DNA from: Gracilibacter sp. BRH_c7a
GTDB taxonomy: Bacteria > Bacillota > Desulfitobacteriia > Desulfitobacteriales > Syntrophobotulaceae
Assembly: GCA_001516055.1 (NCBI GenBank)
Contig: LOEZ01000066.1
Location: 1 to 64,000, forward strand
DNA: 64,000 nucleotides
Direction: 5' to 3'
The number at the start of each line of letters is the position of its first letter. Within the stretch, counting starts at the first letter, position 1. The notes under the pieces are model-generated. The model was given only the letters and a program-made list of their open reading frames with translations. It was not told the DNA's origin and made no database searches. A program made the position numbers and the translations under genes. Below, piece after piece: positions 42,932 to 52,192 of the stretch.

Positions 42932-44280
42932 CCATACGCAAACAGTGGCTTCTCGTTTTAATGCTTATAGCTATATTCGCAGTTAGTGTTAATTCCTTTG
43001 TATTAAGCAGCCTAACGGATAGATACTTCGTGGATTACATGAAGGAAGACTATGATAAACACTTTAAGCAAATAGTTGAATATTCGAAAAGAGCTTTAAC
43101 AGAAACTGATTTTTCAAATGTTCAAATGGCTATAGAATTAGAAACTCATTTAGATGATCCCATTACTCGAATCAAATTATATAATGCAGAAGGTACGTTA
43201 ATCGTAGATGTGAGTAATAATAATCAGATAATGAGAGGCATGCCTAACAATAAAATGATGGGTAGGATGATGGGAGCGCAATTTGAAGAAGTAGATTATG
43301 CAGAGATAAAGGATGATAATAGAATAATCGGTCAATTAAATATTACCAGATATAGTTCAGTCGAAAATTCTATGGCAACTCAAATGTTTAAGGTTTCTCT
43401 TATTTCGAATAGCTTGTATTCGATAGCAATCGTGCTTATCTTTGCAGTTATTATCGGTATATATGTAAGTAGAAGAATGAGTAAAGATTTAATCAACACA
43501 GCTGAGATGGCCCAAAACATAGATTTAGGAACACAGATCAAGATTGATCTAGCTAAAGTTAAGGAAATTAGAATAATACAGCAGAGTCTGGAATCTTTAG
43601 GATCAAGACTAAAATTAAAACAAAAAAGCAGAAAAACAACTATAGATGAACTCGTACATCAGACAAGGACGCCTTTAACTATTCTAAGAACTCATTTAGA
43701 GGGATTTGAAGACGGTATCATAGAGATGACACCGGAACAGCTAAGAATCTGTGAAAATCAGATAGAGAATATTACTTCTATCATTTCAAATATGAGTGGA
43801 ATGATAGATGCGGATAAAGACTATGAAGTGATAAACATTGAAGAGTTCGAATTCAGTGGATTAATTAAGCAAATCGTCAGCGGGCTCAGAATACAATTCG
43901 CAAAGAAGAAAATAGAATTCAGATTAATAGAAAATCAAAAAGTAGTGCTCAAATCAGATAAGTACAAACTAAGCCAAGCTATCTATAATATTCTGACCAA
44001 CGCTTATAAATTTACTGAAGAGAATGGAAAAGTAACTGTGGATTACCAGGTGGCATCAGATCAACTGCATATAATTATTAAAGATACAGGTATCGGAATA
44101 AGTGAGAATGAAATAAAGAAAATCTTTGATGCTTATTATAGTTCAAAGTTCTCCAGTTTAAGGGGAGAGGGAATAGGGTTATATGTAGCCAAAGAAAATA
44201 TATCCAGAATAAAAGGGGAAATCACTGTTGAATCTACGCCTCACAAAGGGAGTACGTTTACAATTGTTGTGCCTTTGTAA
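42928..44280 (+). CDS. Sensor histidine kinase with a Met-rich outer loop
   Basis: 450-aa kinase. TM helices at about 8-28 and 158-178 flank an outer sensor domain of about 130 residues. Within it, residues 102-115 hold six Met (MRGMPNNKMMGRMM), a pattern that in other proteins binds Cu(I) or Ag(I). The cytoplasmic part has the H-box DELVHQTRTPLTIL, N-box NILTNAYKFT, G1 KDTGIGIS, F-box IFDAYYSSKFSS and G2 GIGLYVAKENIS. Metal sensing is inference from the loop alone; no copper pump is in the operon. Confidence 0.9.
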   Translation: MTIRKQWLLVLMLIAIFAVSVNSFVLSSLTDRYFVDYMKEDYDKHFKQIVEYSKRALTETDFSNVQMAIELETHLDDPITRIKLYNAEGTLIVDVSNNNQIMRGMPNNKMMGRMMGAQFEEVDYAEIKDDNRIIGQLNITRYSSVENSMATQMFKVSLISNSLYSIAIVLIFAVIIGIYVSRRMSKDLINTAEMAQNIDLGTQIKIDLAKVKEIRIIQQSLESLGSRLKLKQKSRKTTIDELVHQTRTPLTILRTHLEGFEDGIIEMTPEQLRICENQIENITSIISNMSGMIDADKDYEVINIEEFEFSGLIKQIVSGLRIQFAKKKIEFRLIENQKVVLKSDKYKLSQAIYNILTNAYKFTEENGKVTVDYQVASDQLHIIIKDTGIGISENEIKKIFDAYYSSKFSSLRGEGIGLYVAKENISRIKGEITVESTPHKGSTFTIVVPL

Positions 44281-44298
44281 AGCTAGCAAAAGACGAAT

Positions 44299-44436
44299 TT
44301 GACGGATGAAAACTTTGCCGCATCTTCAAGTTCTGAGAGAACGAATAGAATAACAATTAAAGATCAGGAAAAATTAATAAATTTATTGATTTCTTTGAGG
44401 GATATAAATTTTTATAAAGAACTAAGAGAAACCTAG
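44299..44436 (+). other. Short ORF or gene relic after the histidine kinase
   Basis: An open frame from a TTG encodes 45 residues: TDENFAASSSSERTNRI, then TIKDQEKLINLLISLRDINF and YKELRET. Composition is protein-like (charged, alternating) but there is no RBS and no family match, so it may be the 3' remnant of a lost gene. Confidence 0.25.
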
Positions 44437-44491
44437 GTATATTACAAAAGGGAATAATACTGATAAATAGTAATATGATGGAGGCCTGCTC

Positions 44492-45829
44492 ATGTACCAA
44501 TTCCCAGATAATTTATATACAGACATTCGGTTAGAGACTGTATCCAGAACGAATATTACCTTAGAAAATTTGGAGCTCAAACAGAATAAGACCAAATCGG
44601 ATAAAGGGGCCATGATTCGAGTCTTTGACGGCAACCGCTGGTATTACAGTGCGACAACCGATGTTGAAAACCTACAGCAGGAGATAAATAATATCGCCAA
44701 AATGGCTGTACCCAACCCTAATATTCATAGCCATCCTATTGTCAAAAACCTGGAGGTAAATCAGGAAGAATGTTTTAAATACCAAGATGTAGATCTTTCT
44801 CAAGTAAATGCTCAACAGAAGCTAGACTTGTTACATACTTATGTACCTGTGGTCAAGGGATTTGACCAAATAAAAATGTCCAGAATGTTTTATTTAGATA
44901 AACACACTGTTAAACAGATCTACAGCAGTACAGGAACGGCTGTGACCTTTGATACCCAGTCTTGCTGTGTATCTGTAAACTATATGATGCAGATCAATGA
45001 TATCCCTTATCATGGGTCTGAAGATGTTTATGCTTTAAACTTTAATGATTTAGCGGATAAACAGGATAAAATAAAGAACACTATCCAGACTGACATCTCC
45101 TATTGCGAAGCAGCCGTTCCGGTCAAGCAGGGAATCTATACTTGTGTTTTTTCTCCAATGACGACAGGTGTTTTTGCTCATGAGAGTTTTGGGCATAAAA
45201 GTGAAGCAGACTTTATGGTTGGAGATGAAACTATGAAGAGGGAATGGGCAATCGGCACAAAAGTAGGGACTGAGACTCTGAATATAATTGATACAGGGTT
45301 AATCGAAGGTTCCGGCTATGTACCTTACGATGATGAAGGGTGCAGAGCTAGAAAGAATTACCTTGTCAAAGACGGTATATTGGCAGGAAGACTGCATAGT
45401 GGTTCTACAGCTGCTATCTTAGAAGAAGAACCAACCGGGAATTCCCGGGCTATGAATTTTGAGTATGAACCCCTTGTTCGGATGACGACAACCTATATCG
45501 AATCAGGGACGCAGACCAAAGAAGAATTATTCGCTGGGATTAAGGAAGGCATTTATATAGATAATTTAAATCACGGTTCGGGAATGACTACATTTACGAT
45601 AGCTCCACGCAGAGCTTATATGATTCGTGATGGTAAAGTAGCAGAACCGGTTAGGATATCGGTGATTACCGGTAATGTAATGAATACACTTCATGAGATT
45701 GATGGCATTTCCAATGAGGTTGAGTATTTTTCCTTTGCACTTGGGGGGTGTGGGAAGATGGAACAATATCCGCTTCCGGTAGCTTTCGGCGGGCCCTATA
45801 TCCGTGTCAATGGTATTCAAGTGCTTTAA
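44492..45829 (+). CDS. tldD: TldD-type zinc metallopeptidase
   Basis: 445-aa catalytic subunit of the TldD/PmbA protease, which degrades or trims unstructured peptides within a heterodimer. The zinc motif HESFGH (HExxxH, about residues 230-235) is intact, followed by SEADFMVGDE and the downstream Cys (LGGCGKMEQYP) that supplies another ligand. GGAGG lies 7 bases before the ATG. It is 18 bases upstream of the pmbA-type gene. The pair also matures some ribosomal peptides in other bacteria; no precursor is seen here. Confidence 0.93.
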   Translation: MYQFPDNLYTDIRLETVSRTNITLENLELKQNKTKSDKGAMIRVFDGNRWYYSATTDVENLQQEINNIAKMAVPNPNIHSHPIVKNLEVNQEECFKYQDVDLSQVNAQQKLDLLHTYVPVVKGFDQIKMSRMFYLDKHTVKQIYSSTGTAVTFDTQSCCVSVNYMMQINDIPYHGSEDVYALNFNDLADKQDKIKNTIQTDISYCEAAVPVKQGIYTCVFSPMTTGVFAHESFGHKSEADFMVGDETMKREWAIGTKVGTETLNIIDTGLIEGSGYVPYDDEGCRARKNYLVKDGILAGRLHSGSTAAILEEEPTGNSRAMNFEYEPLVRMTTTYIESGTQTKEELFAGIKEGIYIDNLNHGSGMTTFTIAPRRAYMIRDGKVAEPVRISVITGNVMNTLHEIDGISNEVEYFSFALGGCGKMEQYPLPVAFGGPYIRVNGIQVL

Positions 45830-45847
45830 TAAAAGGAGGGAAAAATC

Positions 45848-47059
45848 ATGGTTAAAGAACTATTTCAGCAGACGCTTATCGAAACTGCTTTAAATGTTTC
45901 CCAAAGCAGAATAGAAGCCGTTATGAAAAAGAAGATTACCAAAAGCGGCTGCCGTGTATATAAGGATGGCTTTCTGGGAATTGCGGGAACCTTGGGTGAA
46001 GCAAAAGATAAGACTTGGACTGAGGCTGAATCCAATTTAAGCAAGAAAATATCCTATCCCTTTGAACCGGAAAAGAATAGGAAACGGATCAGGGATCTGC
46101 GAGCGCAAACTATAAGCGAGCAAGACTTCGTTAAAGAGATGGAAGAACTTTTGCATATACTACACCAGGAATATCCGGATTTCATCTTTAGCAATAAAAT
46201 CAAGTTGATAGAATCAGAGATTTTACTTCGTAATGATACGGGTCTAGACTATATTAATTACGACCGAAGCATTGAACTTGGTCTTTTAGTAAAACATGTC
46301 GATTCAGTTAGTATCTTTGACACTGGTATCTTTTATTCCAGTCGGAGTCTTGAGGCAGATAAAATCTTAAGGGAAGCCAGACAAGTGCTGGAAGGTTTTA
46401 AAAAAGAGATAACTCTACCGCAACAAGAAAAAATGCTAGTTGTAATTCATCAAAGCGTTTTGCTTAGTAAAGTGATTGAATCCTTAAATGGTGAGAATGT
46501 CGGGTTAGGAACCTCTTTATTCTGTGATAATATGGGGACCAGAGCATTTGATGACAGCTTCAGCGTTTATCAGGATCGAACCGAAGAGAAGCAACACACA
46601 CCCTTTTTTGATATGGAAGGGGTAGTGAACTCTGAAGATCAGGTCATGCTGATTGATGAAGGAGTAATCCTCAAAGCCTATACGGACAAAAAACAGTCAG
46701 CAACTTTTTCTTTTCCTGTTACAGGCTCAGCCGGGGGAGGGTATGACGACGTTCCTTCTCTTGGGTACGCCGACCTCTCCATCTTACCAGGGGAGAAGAC
46801 GTTAACAGAACTCTTGCAAGGTGAATATGGAGTCATGGTTATTATGGCCAGCGGAGGGGACTACTCCAGCGAAGGTAATTTCGCCTCTCCCGTTCAGATG
46901 GCCTATTTAACTGATGGGGAACAGTTACTGGGACGACTTCCGGAATTGAATATTTCTGGTAATATGTACGACATATTTGGTGAGGACTTTGTTGGGGTGA
47001 GCAAAGATAAACCGTTAATGGGCGAACGCGCTTTGGTAGTACGAATGAAGATAGGCTAA
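45848..47059 (+). CDS. pmbA: PmbA/TldE-type non-catalytic partner of TldD
   Basis: 403-aa protein of the same fold as TldD but without the HExxxH motif: the equivalent region reads HQSVLLSKVIESLNGENVG. It would form the closed heterodimer chamber with TldD. The family end block GEDFVGVSKDKPLMGERAL is present. AAAAGGAGGG lies 7 bases before the ATG. Second gene of the two-gene operon. Confidence 0.9.
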   Translation: MVKELFQQTLIETALNVSQSRIEAVMKKKITKSGCRVYKDGFLGIAGTLGEAKDKTWTEAESNLSKKISYPFEPEKNRKRIRDLRAQTISEQDFVKEMEELLHILHQEYPDFIFSNKIKLIESEILLRNDTGLDYINYDRSIELGLLVKHVDSVSIFDTGIFYSSRSLEADKILREARQVLEGFKKEITLPQQEKMLVVIHQSVLLSKVIESLNGENVGLGTSLFCDNMGTRAFDDSFSVYQDRTEEKQHTPFFDMEGVVNSEDQVMLIDEGVILKAYTDKKQSATFSFPVTGSAGGGYDDVPSLGYADLSILPGEKTLTELLQGEYGVMVIMASGGDYSSEGNFASPVQMAYLTDGEQLLGRLPELNISGNMYDIFGEDFVGVSKDKPLMGERALVVRMKIG

Positions 47060-47096
47060 ACAGTTACATTTTACTGCGTTATCAAGAACCAAGAGA

Positions 47097-47144
47097 GGAT
47101 AGCCGATATATGGTATAGAACCAGAATGCAACTATCGGCTATCC
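47097..47144. repeat. 12-bp perfect inverted repeat after pmbA
   Basis: GGATAGCCGATA / TATCGGCTATCC with a 24-base spacer, about 40 bases after the pmbA stop. Only CTTCTTCTT follows, so it is a weak terminator at best. Confidence 0.5.
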
Positions 47145-47165
47145 ACTTCTTCTTATATAGAAAAA

Positions 47166-47189
47166 GCGGAGGTTAACTCCATTTTTTTT
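47166..47189 (+). terminator. Short intrinsic terminator before the Mre11/Rad50-like gene
   Basis: GGAG / CTCC around GTTAA with flanking GCG, ending in eight T. It would end read-through from tldD/pmbA. Confidence 0.45.
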
Positions 47190-47229
47190 ATGTTGTGATA
47201 CATTTTAATTTTGTTTCGAGGTGAAAGTA

Positions 47230-50200
47230 ATGTCTTCGTCTGTTCGTTTTGTGCATTGTGGAGGATTCCTTTTTGACAGCCGTTCTTGGGAAGGGCCATT
47301 GTCCTGGATTAATATGCGTAATCAGGACTTGTGGAGAACATTTGAAGCCGTGCTTAAGCTTTGCCGAACAGAAAAAGCAGACTTTCTCTTTTTGACAGGA
47401 GATCTATTCGATCAGGAGTATGCATGTAAAGAGACTGTTGAACGGGTAGCCAAAGCCTTAGGAAGATTAAAAGGAACAAAAGTCTTCATCACTCCAGGAG
47501 AGAAGGATCCTCTGGTCACTACTAACGCCTATCGTTTTGCCGAGTGGCCGGATAATGTACATATTTTCCCTGGAGGGCTCAACCATGTTGAAGTACCTTC
47601 TCGGGGAGTGACTATCTATGGTTCGGGCTGGACCACCTATAAGCAGGAAAAAAATTATCTTGAGGGATTTTTGACTGTTGATAAAAACGAAGAGATTAAG
47701 TTTATGCTCCTCCATACTGAAGTAGATGCTGTCCAAAATACCAAAGGCTTTATTCCTCTTCAATTCGAACAGATCGAAGCGAGTGGCTTGACTTACCTAG
47801 CCTTAGGTCACAAACAAAAATGGAGTGGTATTCAAAAAGCCGGAGACACGTATTGGGCAGATTGTGGTGCAGTTGAAGCAAGAAGTTTTGCGGAAAATGG
47901 ACCCCATGGCGTGCTTCTTGGAGAAACTGATGGCATAATGACCCAAATCGAATTTAGAGAACTGGGCCAACGACGTTATATGGAAAAGTATTACCAGTTA
48001 CCTTCCGGAGTAAAAGAAATCACAGCACAGCTTTTGGAAGATACAACCGGTCAAGAACGACAAAAGGATTTATTTCGCCTTAAGCTTTCAGGATCATCTG
48101 GTGAAACGGAAACAGATATTGAATTATTACGTGAACTTCTAACTGATAAGTTTTCTCACCTTGAAATACTAGCTGATGATACAGTACCCAACTCTCAACC
48201 TGGAAATGATTTAGCTACATTGACAGAAGTTTTTATGAATGAAACCCAAACACAGTTAGCCTCTGTACATAGTAGTGAAAAAAAGCGCCATTGGGAATTA
48301 GTTCAGAAAATAGGGGCAACTGCTTTAAGCCAGGGACGAGTAAACCCTGAGCCGCAGCGGCCAACGGATTTGGAAGTTAAAGATCAAAAAGGGCATATCT
48401 TTTGGCCGGACAGCATAGAACATGATTTTTATCGACGGGTCCGCAATTTAAGACAGGTAGGCGATGAAGGATTCTCCTTAGAGAAGGCTCGGGATTCTTT
48501 AGCCAGGGCAAGGAAAAGAGTTGAAGAACAAGAAACGAGTATGGATCAAGTTAAAGCTGACTATGATGAATTGAGACGTGACTGGGAAGCAGCCAACCGC
48601 CGCCAGGAAGAACAGCGACTGCTACAGATCGAGATTAAGAACCTGCAGGCAAAACAAAACCATGTAACAGAGAAAATCACTAGTCTAAAAAAAACACTGG
48701 AGCGTCTAGCATTACTTCATCAAAATCCAGATTACAGAGAATTACGTCAGCTTCAAGGAGAGCTTCCTCGGTTAGAGGAACGAAGACGAAATACTGAAGA
48801 GGCATTAACTGCCTATACCCGTAGTACCAAAGTAGATTGGGATATGATCGAGGGATTACGCGAAGAATACCTGGAATGGGCCCTTATCCAGGAAGAAATG
48901 GATCATGTAGAAGAGATCATTTACCAGGATACTCAAAGAATCAATGAAGCAGAAAATATAATTGAGGTATCGGGATATAAGGAGTTGTCTAATAACGAGG
49001 ATCAGCGGCTACGTCAGCTGCAAGAGGAATGGAGCTCGGCACAAGAGGACTTGAAAAAGTTAACTCCTTTAGTTGATGAATTTAGTGACGCAGAAGAAAT
49101 CTTCCATATGGAAACTACCAAGCTTAAGAAATTTGCTGTTATTGCAGGAGTCTCAGCCCCAGATGAACGAAGAATTACTCATACTGAACAGCTCTTAACC
49201 AAGTGGCAAAGTTCACGAATCAGTAGTTTTATTGATCGCTTCTTGAAAGAGCAGCTTGAATTGACAAGTATCGAGGAAAAGCTGGTCTCGCGTCTGGCCC
49301 GTTACTATCAAAAATATCAAGTGACTGACTACGATGAATTCCAGAGCCTACAGCAAGAATTTCGGAATCAGCAACAGGTGGTAAGAAGTCTTCAAACAAA
49401 ATTGGCTGGTCTGCGAAAAGAAGCTGAGCGTGAGAAAGCACTTCGCAGGATTGTTCAGTCCCGCAATCAGATGTTACAAAACGCTTTCAGCATGGCCCAT
49501 GCAGCAAACTTCTCAGAATGGCTAAATGGATGGGAAGACTATTGCCAGAGAAAAAATCAGCTAGTCCAAATGCATGATGAACTGCGTATTAAAACTGAAC
49601 AACAACAGGCAAACGAAGAAAAGTTGACTGAATATGCAAATCAATTACGAGAAAAAGTAAAGAATTGGGCCTCCTCGTCCTCGAATATTGATGAAGTTCT
49701 AGCTGGTGTGATTCAGGCTTCCTCTAAACTACGGGCTAAAGAGGAAGCAGAAAAGGAATTCAACGCCCTTAACCAGAGATATATTGACCAACTCAGTAAA
49801 CGGGATATGAATCAACTTGTTGCTGTTTTAGAGCCTTTGGCAGATCTAGAACGCGAAGAAGGTCTGTCCGAAGAAGAAAAACAAGCAAAATTACTCGCTT
49901 GGAATCAAGAACTCGCTGAGATAAAGAGCCAACTATCCCAAACACAAAAAAAACTTGAGCATAATAGGTCACTTCCTGGAATACAGGCTATAGAGAAAAA
50001 GCTAGAAGCAGTAAAGCTGCAGTTAAAGACTTATGAAGAACTGCAGTGTGCCTTAGAGGCAACTCAGGAATTGTTGGAAGCTTGCCAAAAGAAGTGGCAA
50101 ATAACATATGGGAAAGCATTGGGAGTACTTGCAAAGAATATCTTCAGTCGCACGTTCTTCTTACAACCATCAGTAAATAATGAAGACATTATATCTGAAG

Positions 50201-50442
50201 CAAAGAAGTACTATTTCGCATATCGTATGGCACTTACGCTGTTAGCCCTCGAGAATAACCTTGAAACACCGATATACTTTTCCGTAGGAGGAATGAAGGA
50301 ACAACAGGTTTTTTGGGAAGACATTCTGGCTTACCTTCAGGAACTTTCGCTTTCCAGGCAGATTATCTTTGACACTTCAGATGTGAAATTGCGGCGGATA
50401 GCGAAAGAGAAAGAGGGACTGCTTGTGCTTGAAGGTGATTGA
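47230..50442 (+). CDS. Mre11/Rad50-like fusion protein with degenerate nuclease and no visible Walker A
   Basis: 1070-aa cytoplasmic protein. Residues about 5-290 align by motif with the SbcD/YhaO exonuclease fold, but most metal ligands are gone: the DLH motif reads GFL (residues 12-14), GNHD reads GEKD (90-93) and GHIH reads GHKQ (193-196). Only GDLFD (57-61) and LLHT (His162) remain. Residues about 395-960 are long coiled coils of the Rad50/YhaN kind. No P-loop or Walker B was found, and the end (about 980-1070) lacks the ABC ATPase lobe signatures. ATG at 47230 follows GAGGTGA by 6 bases; a GTG at 47221 overlaps the RBS. Likely structural or regulatory DNA-end protein. Confidence 0.75.
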   Translation: MSSSVRFVHCGGFLFDSRSWEGPLSWINMRNQDLWRTFEAVLKLCRTEKADFLFLTGDLFDQEYACKETVERVAKALGRLKGTKVFITPGEKDPLVTTNAYRFAEWPDNVHIFPGGLNHVEVPSRGVTIYGSGWTTYKQEKNYLEGFLTVDKNEEIKFMLLHTEVDAVQNTKGFIPLQFEQIEASGLTYLALGHKQKWSGIQKAGDTYWADCGAVEARSFAENGPHGVLLGETDGIMTQIEFRELGQRRYMEKYYQLPSGVKEITAQLLEDTTGQERQKDLFRLKLSGSSGETETDIELLRELLTDKFSHLEILADDTVPNSQPGNDLATLTEVFMNETQTQLASVHSSEKKRHWELVQKIGATALSQGRVNPEPQRPTDLEVKDQKGHIFWPDSIEHDFYRRVRNLRQVGDEGFSLEKARDSLARARKRVEEQETSMDQVKADYDELRRDWEAANRRQEEQRLLQIEIKNLQAKQNHVTEKITSLKKTLERLALLHQNPDYRELRQLQGELPRLEERRRNTEEALTAYTRSTKVDWDMIEGLREEYLEWALIQEEMDHVEEIIYQDTQRINEAENIIEVSGYKELSNNEDQRLRQLQEEWSSAQEDLKKLTPLVDEFSDAEEIFHMETTKLKKFAVIAGVSAPDERRITHTEQLLTKWQSSRISSFIDRFLKEQLELTSIEEKLVSRLARYYQKYQVTDYDEFQSLQQEFRNQQQVVRSLQTKLAGLRKEAEREKALRRIVQSRNQMLQNAFSMAHAANFSEWLNGWEDYCQRKNQLVQMHDELRIKTEQQQANEEKLTEYANQLREKVKNWASSSSNIDEVLAGVIQASSKLRAKEEAEKEFNALNQRYIDQLSKRDMNQLVAVLEPLADLEREEGLSEEEKQAKLLAWNQELAEIKSQLSQTQKKLEHNRSLPGIQAIEKKLEAVKLQLKTYEELQCALEATQELLEACQKKWQITYGKALGVLAKNIFSRTFFLQPSVNNEDIISEAKKYYFAYRMALTLLALENNLETPIYFSVGGMKEQQVFWEDILAYLQELSLSRQIIFDTSDVKLRRIAKEKEGLLVLEGD

Positions 50443-50464
50443 ATTAAGTTAATGTTTGATAATT

Positions 50465-50494
50465 AAAATCCTTTCTTAATTAGAAAGGATTTTA
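50465..50494 (+). terminator. Terminator after the Mre11/Rad50-like gene
   Basis: AAAATCCTTTC / GAAAGGATTTT with a 7-base loop and an AT-rich tail. Confidence 0.75.
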
Positions 50495-50500
50495 TAAATT

Positions 50501-51040
50501 TTGCTAGAATTATTCATTCGTTTGAGAATAAAATTACATATTATTAAATCATTAAAGAAGAATAACCTGATGGTCTGCATCCATCAATACGCTTCTCAAG
50601 ATAAAAAGGTTTTTAGTCAAATTGGTTTGACCTTTGCCGTTATTTCAGCAAGTGTATTGTTAATTGATTACTTTGTTCAACTATCTGTTATTCAACCAAG
50701 TCTTCTAAATGGCGAAACCGATGGGATTCCTATCTTAACCCAGTTTAATCCACATGGACTCTTTATTGCCCTTGAAGATTTAGGCTATTTTATGATGAGT
50801 ATAGCTTTTCTGTCTATCGCACCGGTTTTTTCAGGAAAGAATAAGGTAGAAAAAGCAATCCGCTGGATTTTCATTATTAATTTTATTCTAACAATGGGAT
50901 CTTTTATCTTAATCTCTGCTATATATGGTATTTTCCGTGAATACAGATTTGAAGTGGCCGCAATATCTTTTGACTGGTTGGCCTTGATAATATCAGGAAT
51001 CCTCTTAAGCATTGTATTTAGAAGGGCTATAAAAAGTTAA
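50501..51040 (+). CDS. Membrane protein, probably 5'-truncated
   Basis: Up to 179 codons from a TTG at 50501; the first in-frame ATG is 50570 (LMVCIHQYA). Neither has an RBS. After a short basic start come four helices (about 40-60, 88-110, 120-143 and 152-173). It begins abruptly a few bases after the previous terminator, with no promoter. The lack of start signals and an N-terminus that begins mid-pattern suggest that the first helices of the original gene are lost. No family named. The frame is otherwise open to its stop. Confidence 0.45.
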   Translation: MLELFIRLRIKLHIIKSLKKNNLMVCIHQYASQDKKVFSQIGLTFAVISASVLLIDYFVQLSVIQPSLLNGETDGIPILTQFNPHGLFIALEDLGYFMMSIAFLSIAPVFSGKNKVEKAIRWIFIINFILTMGSFILISAIYGIFREYRFEVAAISFDWLALIISGILLSIVFRRAIKS

Positions 51041-51068
51041 ATTTATACGAACAAAGAAGGAGCATTTT

Positions 51069-51662
51069 ATGGTTAATTGCGCAGGATGTAAAATTCACAG
51101 TTGTTCCAATGGAGAAGAATGTGTCCGAGGCCAGGATCTTAAGTCTTACGAGGCTCTCTCAAGAAAAGAATATGAGAAAGCCGATAATAAGAAGGTATTA
51201 GAGGTTTCCTCTCGTATAGAGGGGAAACATTACATGGAATGGACAAGAGTTGAGGAGATTTTCGGTTTTGCTGAACAAATGGGGTATACTCGAATCGGTC
51301 TAAGCCATTGTGTGGGATTAACAAACGAAGCTAAACTATTAAAAGATATACTCGAGCAAAAATTCATTGTTGAAGCAGTCTGCTGTAAGTTTTCAGGAAT
51401 CGATAAAAAAGACTTAAATTTAACTCCGATAAGCTGTGATAAATATGAAGCAATATGTAACCCGATAGGACAAGCAATGGTCCTTAATGATTTAAAAACT
51501 AATTTAAACATTATTGTGGGTTTATGTATTGGTCATGATATATTGTTCACTAAATATTCTGAAGCACCTGTAACCACATTTATAGTGAAGGATCGGGTGA
51601 CTGGACATAACCCAGCAGTCTCACTTTATTCAAATTATTATCGGAAGAAGTTAATCAAATAA
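51069..51662 (+). CDS. DUF1847 Cys-rich metal-binding protein
   Basis: 197-aa cytoplasmic protein of the DUF1847 family. It begins NCAGCKIHSCSNGEECVRG, a five-Cys cluster likely to bind a metal. More family blocks follow: MGYTRIGLSHCVGLTNEAK, VEAVCCKFSGID, NPIGQAMVLN and GLCIGHDILF(TKYS). Nine or more Cys in all point to zinc or Fe-S binding, but no function is established. AGAAGGAGC lies 6 bases before the ATG. It starts 28 bases after the truncated membrane gene. Confidence 0.85.
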   Translation: MVNCAGCKIHSCSNGEECVRGQDLKSYEALSRKEYEKADNKKVLEVSSRIEGKHYMEWTRVEEIFGFAEQMGYTRIGLSHCVGLTNEAKLLKDILEQKFIVEAVCCKFSGIDKKDLNLTPISCDKYEAICNPIGQAMVLNDLKTNLNIIVGLCIGHDILFTKYSEAPVTTFIVKDRVTGHNPAVSLYSNYYRKKLIK

Positions 51663-51776
51663 TAAATTTGTTTTATGAATAGCCCTCCAGAATAAATCAT
51701 TATCCAAAGCAATTTGAAATTCAATTATATTAGTAGTACATTTATACATATTACCTAAGGTGAGGAGGCTATCCTA

Positions 51777-52103
51777 TTGTCTAATTATGATGTAGCTGCC
51801 TGGATGTTTCCCTTAGAAAGCGGCTTAAAGAAGAAACATATTATTAAAGTTTTATCATTATTACCTGAGGATTGTGAAATTGTACCCTTCGAGATCCACG
51901 AGAATAATTCTTCTGCTTATGGGTTTGCAACTACAAGAGTTATTGACGAAGAAGAAAACGGTTTAGAATCTATTGTTGATCTTCTTGGATCAGTTGTCGA
52001 AGACTGGACAAATGAGTCATCTGAATATACTTTCACATTGCCAAGCGGCAAAAATGTCTATATCGGCTGCGACTTCAGGACAGTTATTATCGGTGAAGAG
52101 TAG
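51777..52103 (+). CDS. Hypothetical 108-residue acidic protein (TTG start)
   Basis: No family recognised. The start is a TTG placed 8 bases after a perfect GAGGAGG, and no other start lies in frame nearby, so the RBS decides it. The protein has an alpha/beta look: MSNYDVAAWMFPLESGLKKK, then a mid section with TRVIDEEENGLESIVDLLG and an end YIGCDFRTVIIGEE. It is acidic and soluble. Immediately after its stop comes a fragment of an iron alcohol dehydrogenase. Confidence 0.6.
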   Translation: MSNYDVAAWMFPLESGLKKKHIIKVLSLLPEDCEIVPFEIHENNSSAYGFATTRVIDEEENGLESIVDLLGSVVEDWTNESSEYTFTLPSGKNVYIGCDFRTVIIGEE

Positions 52104-52108
52104 TTAAG

Positions 52109-52189
52109 TTGAATCTTGTGAGACCAACAGAAGAAGATATTCGAGAAATGTACGAACTATCTTTTGGAGTTGAAGGTAAGTTTTTATGA
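52109..52189 (+). pseudogene. C-terminal relic of an iron-containing alcohol dehydrogenase
   Basis: The frame from 52109 reads LNLVRPTEEDIREMYELSF and then GVEGKFL before a stop. It aligns with the C-terminus of the intact enzyme encoded at 54125-55267 (NCIVKPTEEDVREMFERS). There is no start codon, RBS or upstream part of the enzyme in any frame, so this is the last 26 codons of a deleted paralogue. The small upstream gene lies where the rest should be. Confidence 0.7.
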
Positions 52190-52192
52190 TTT

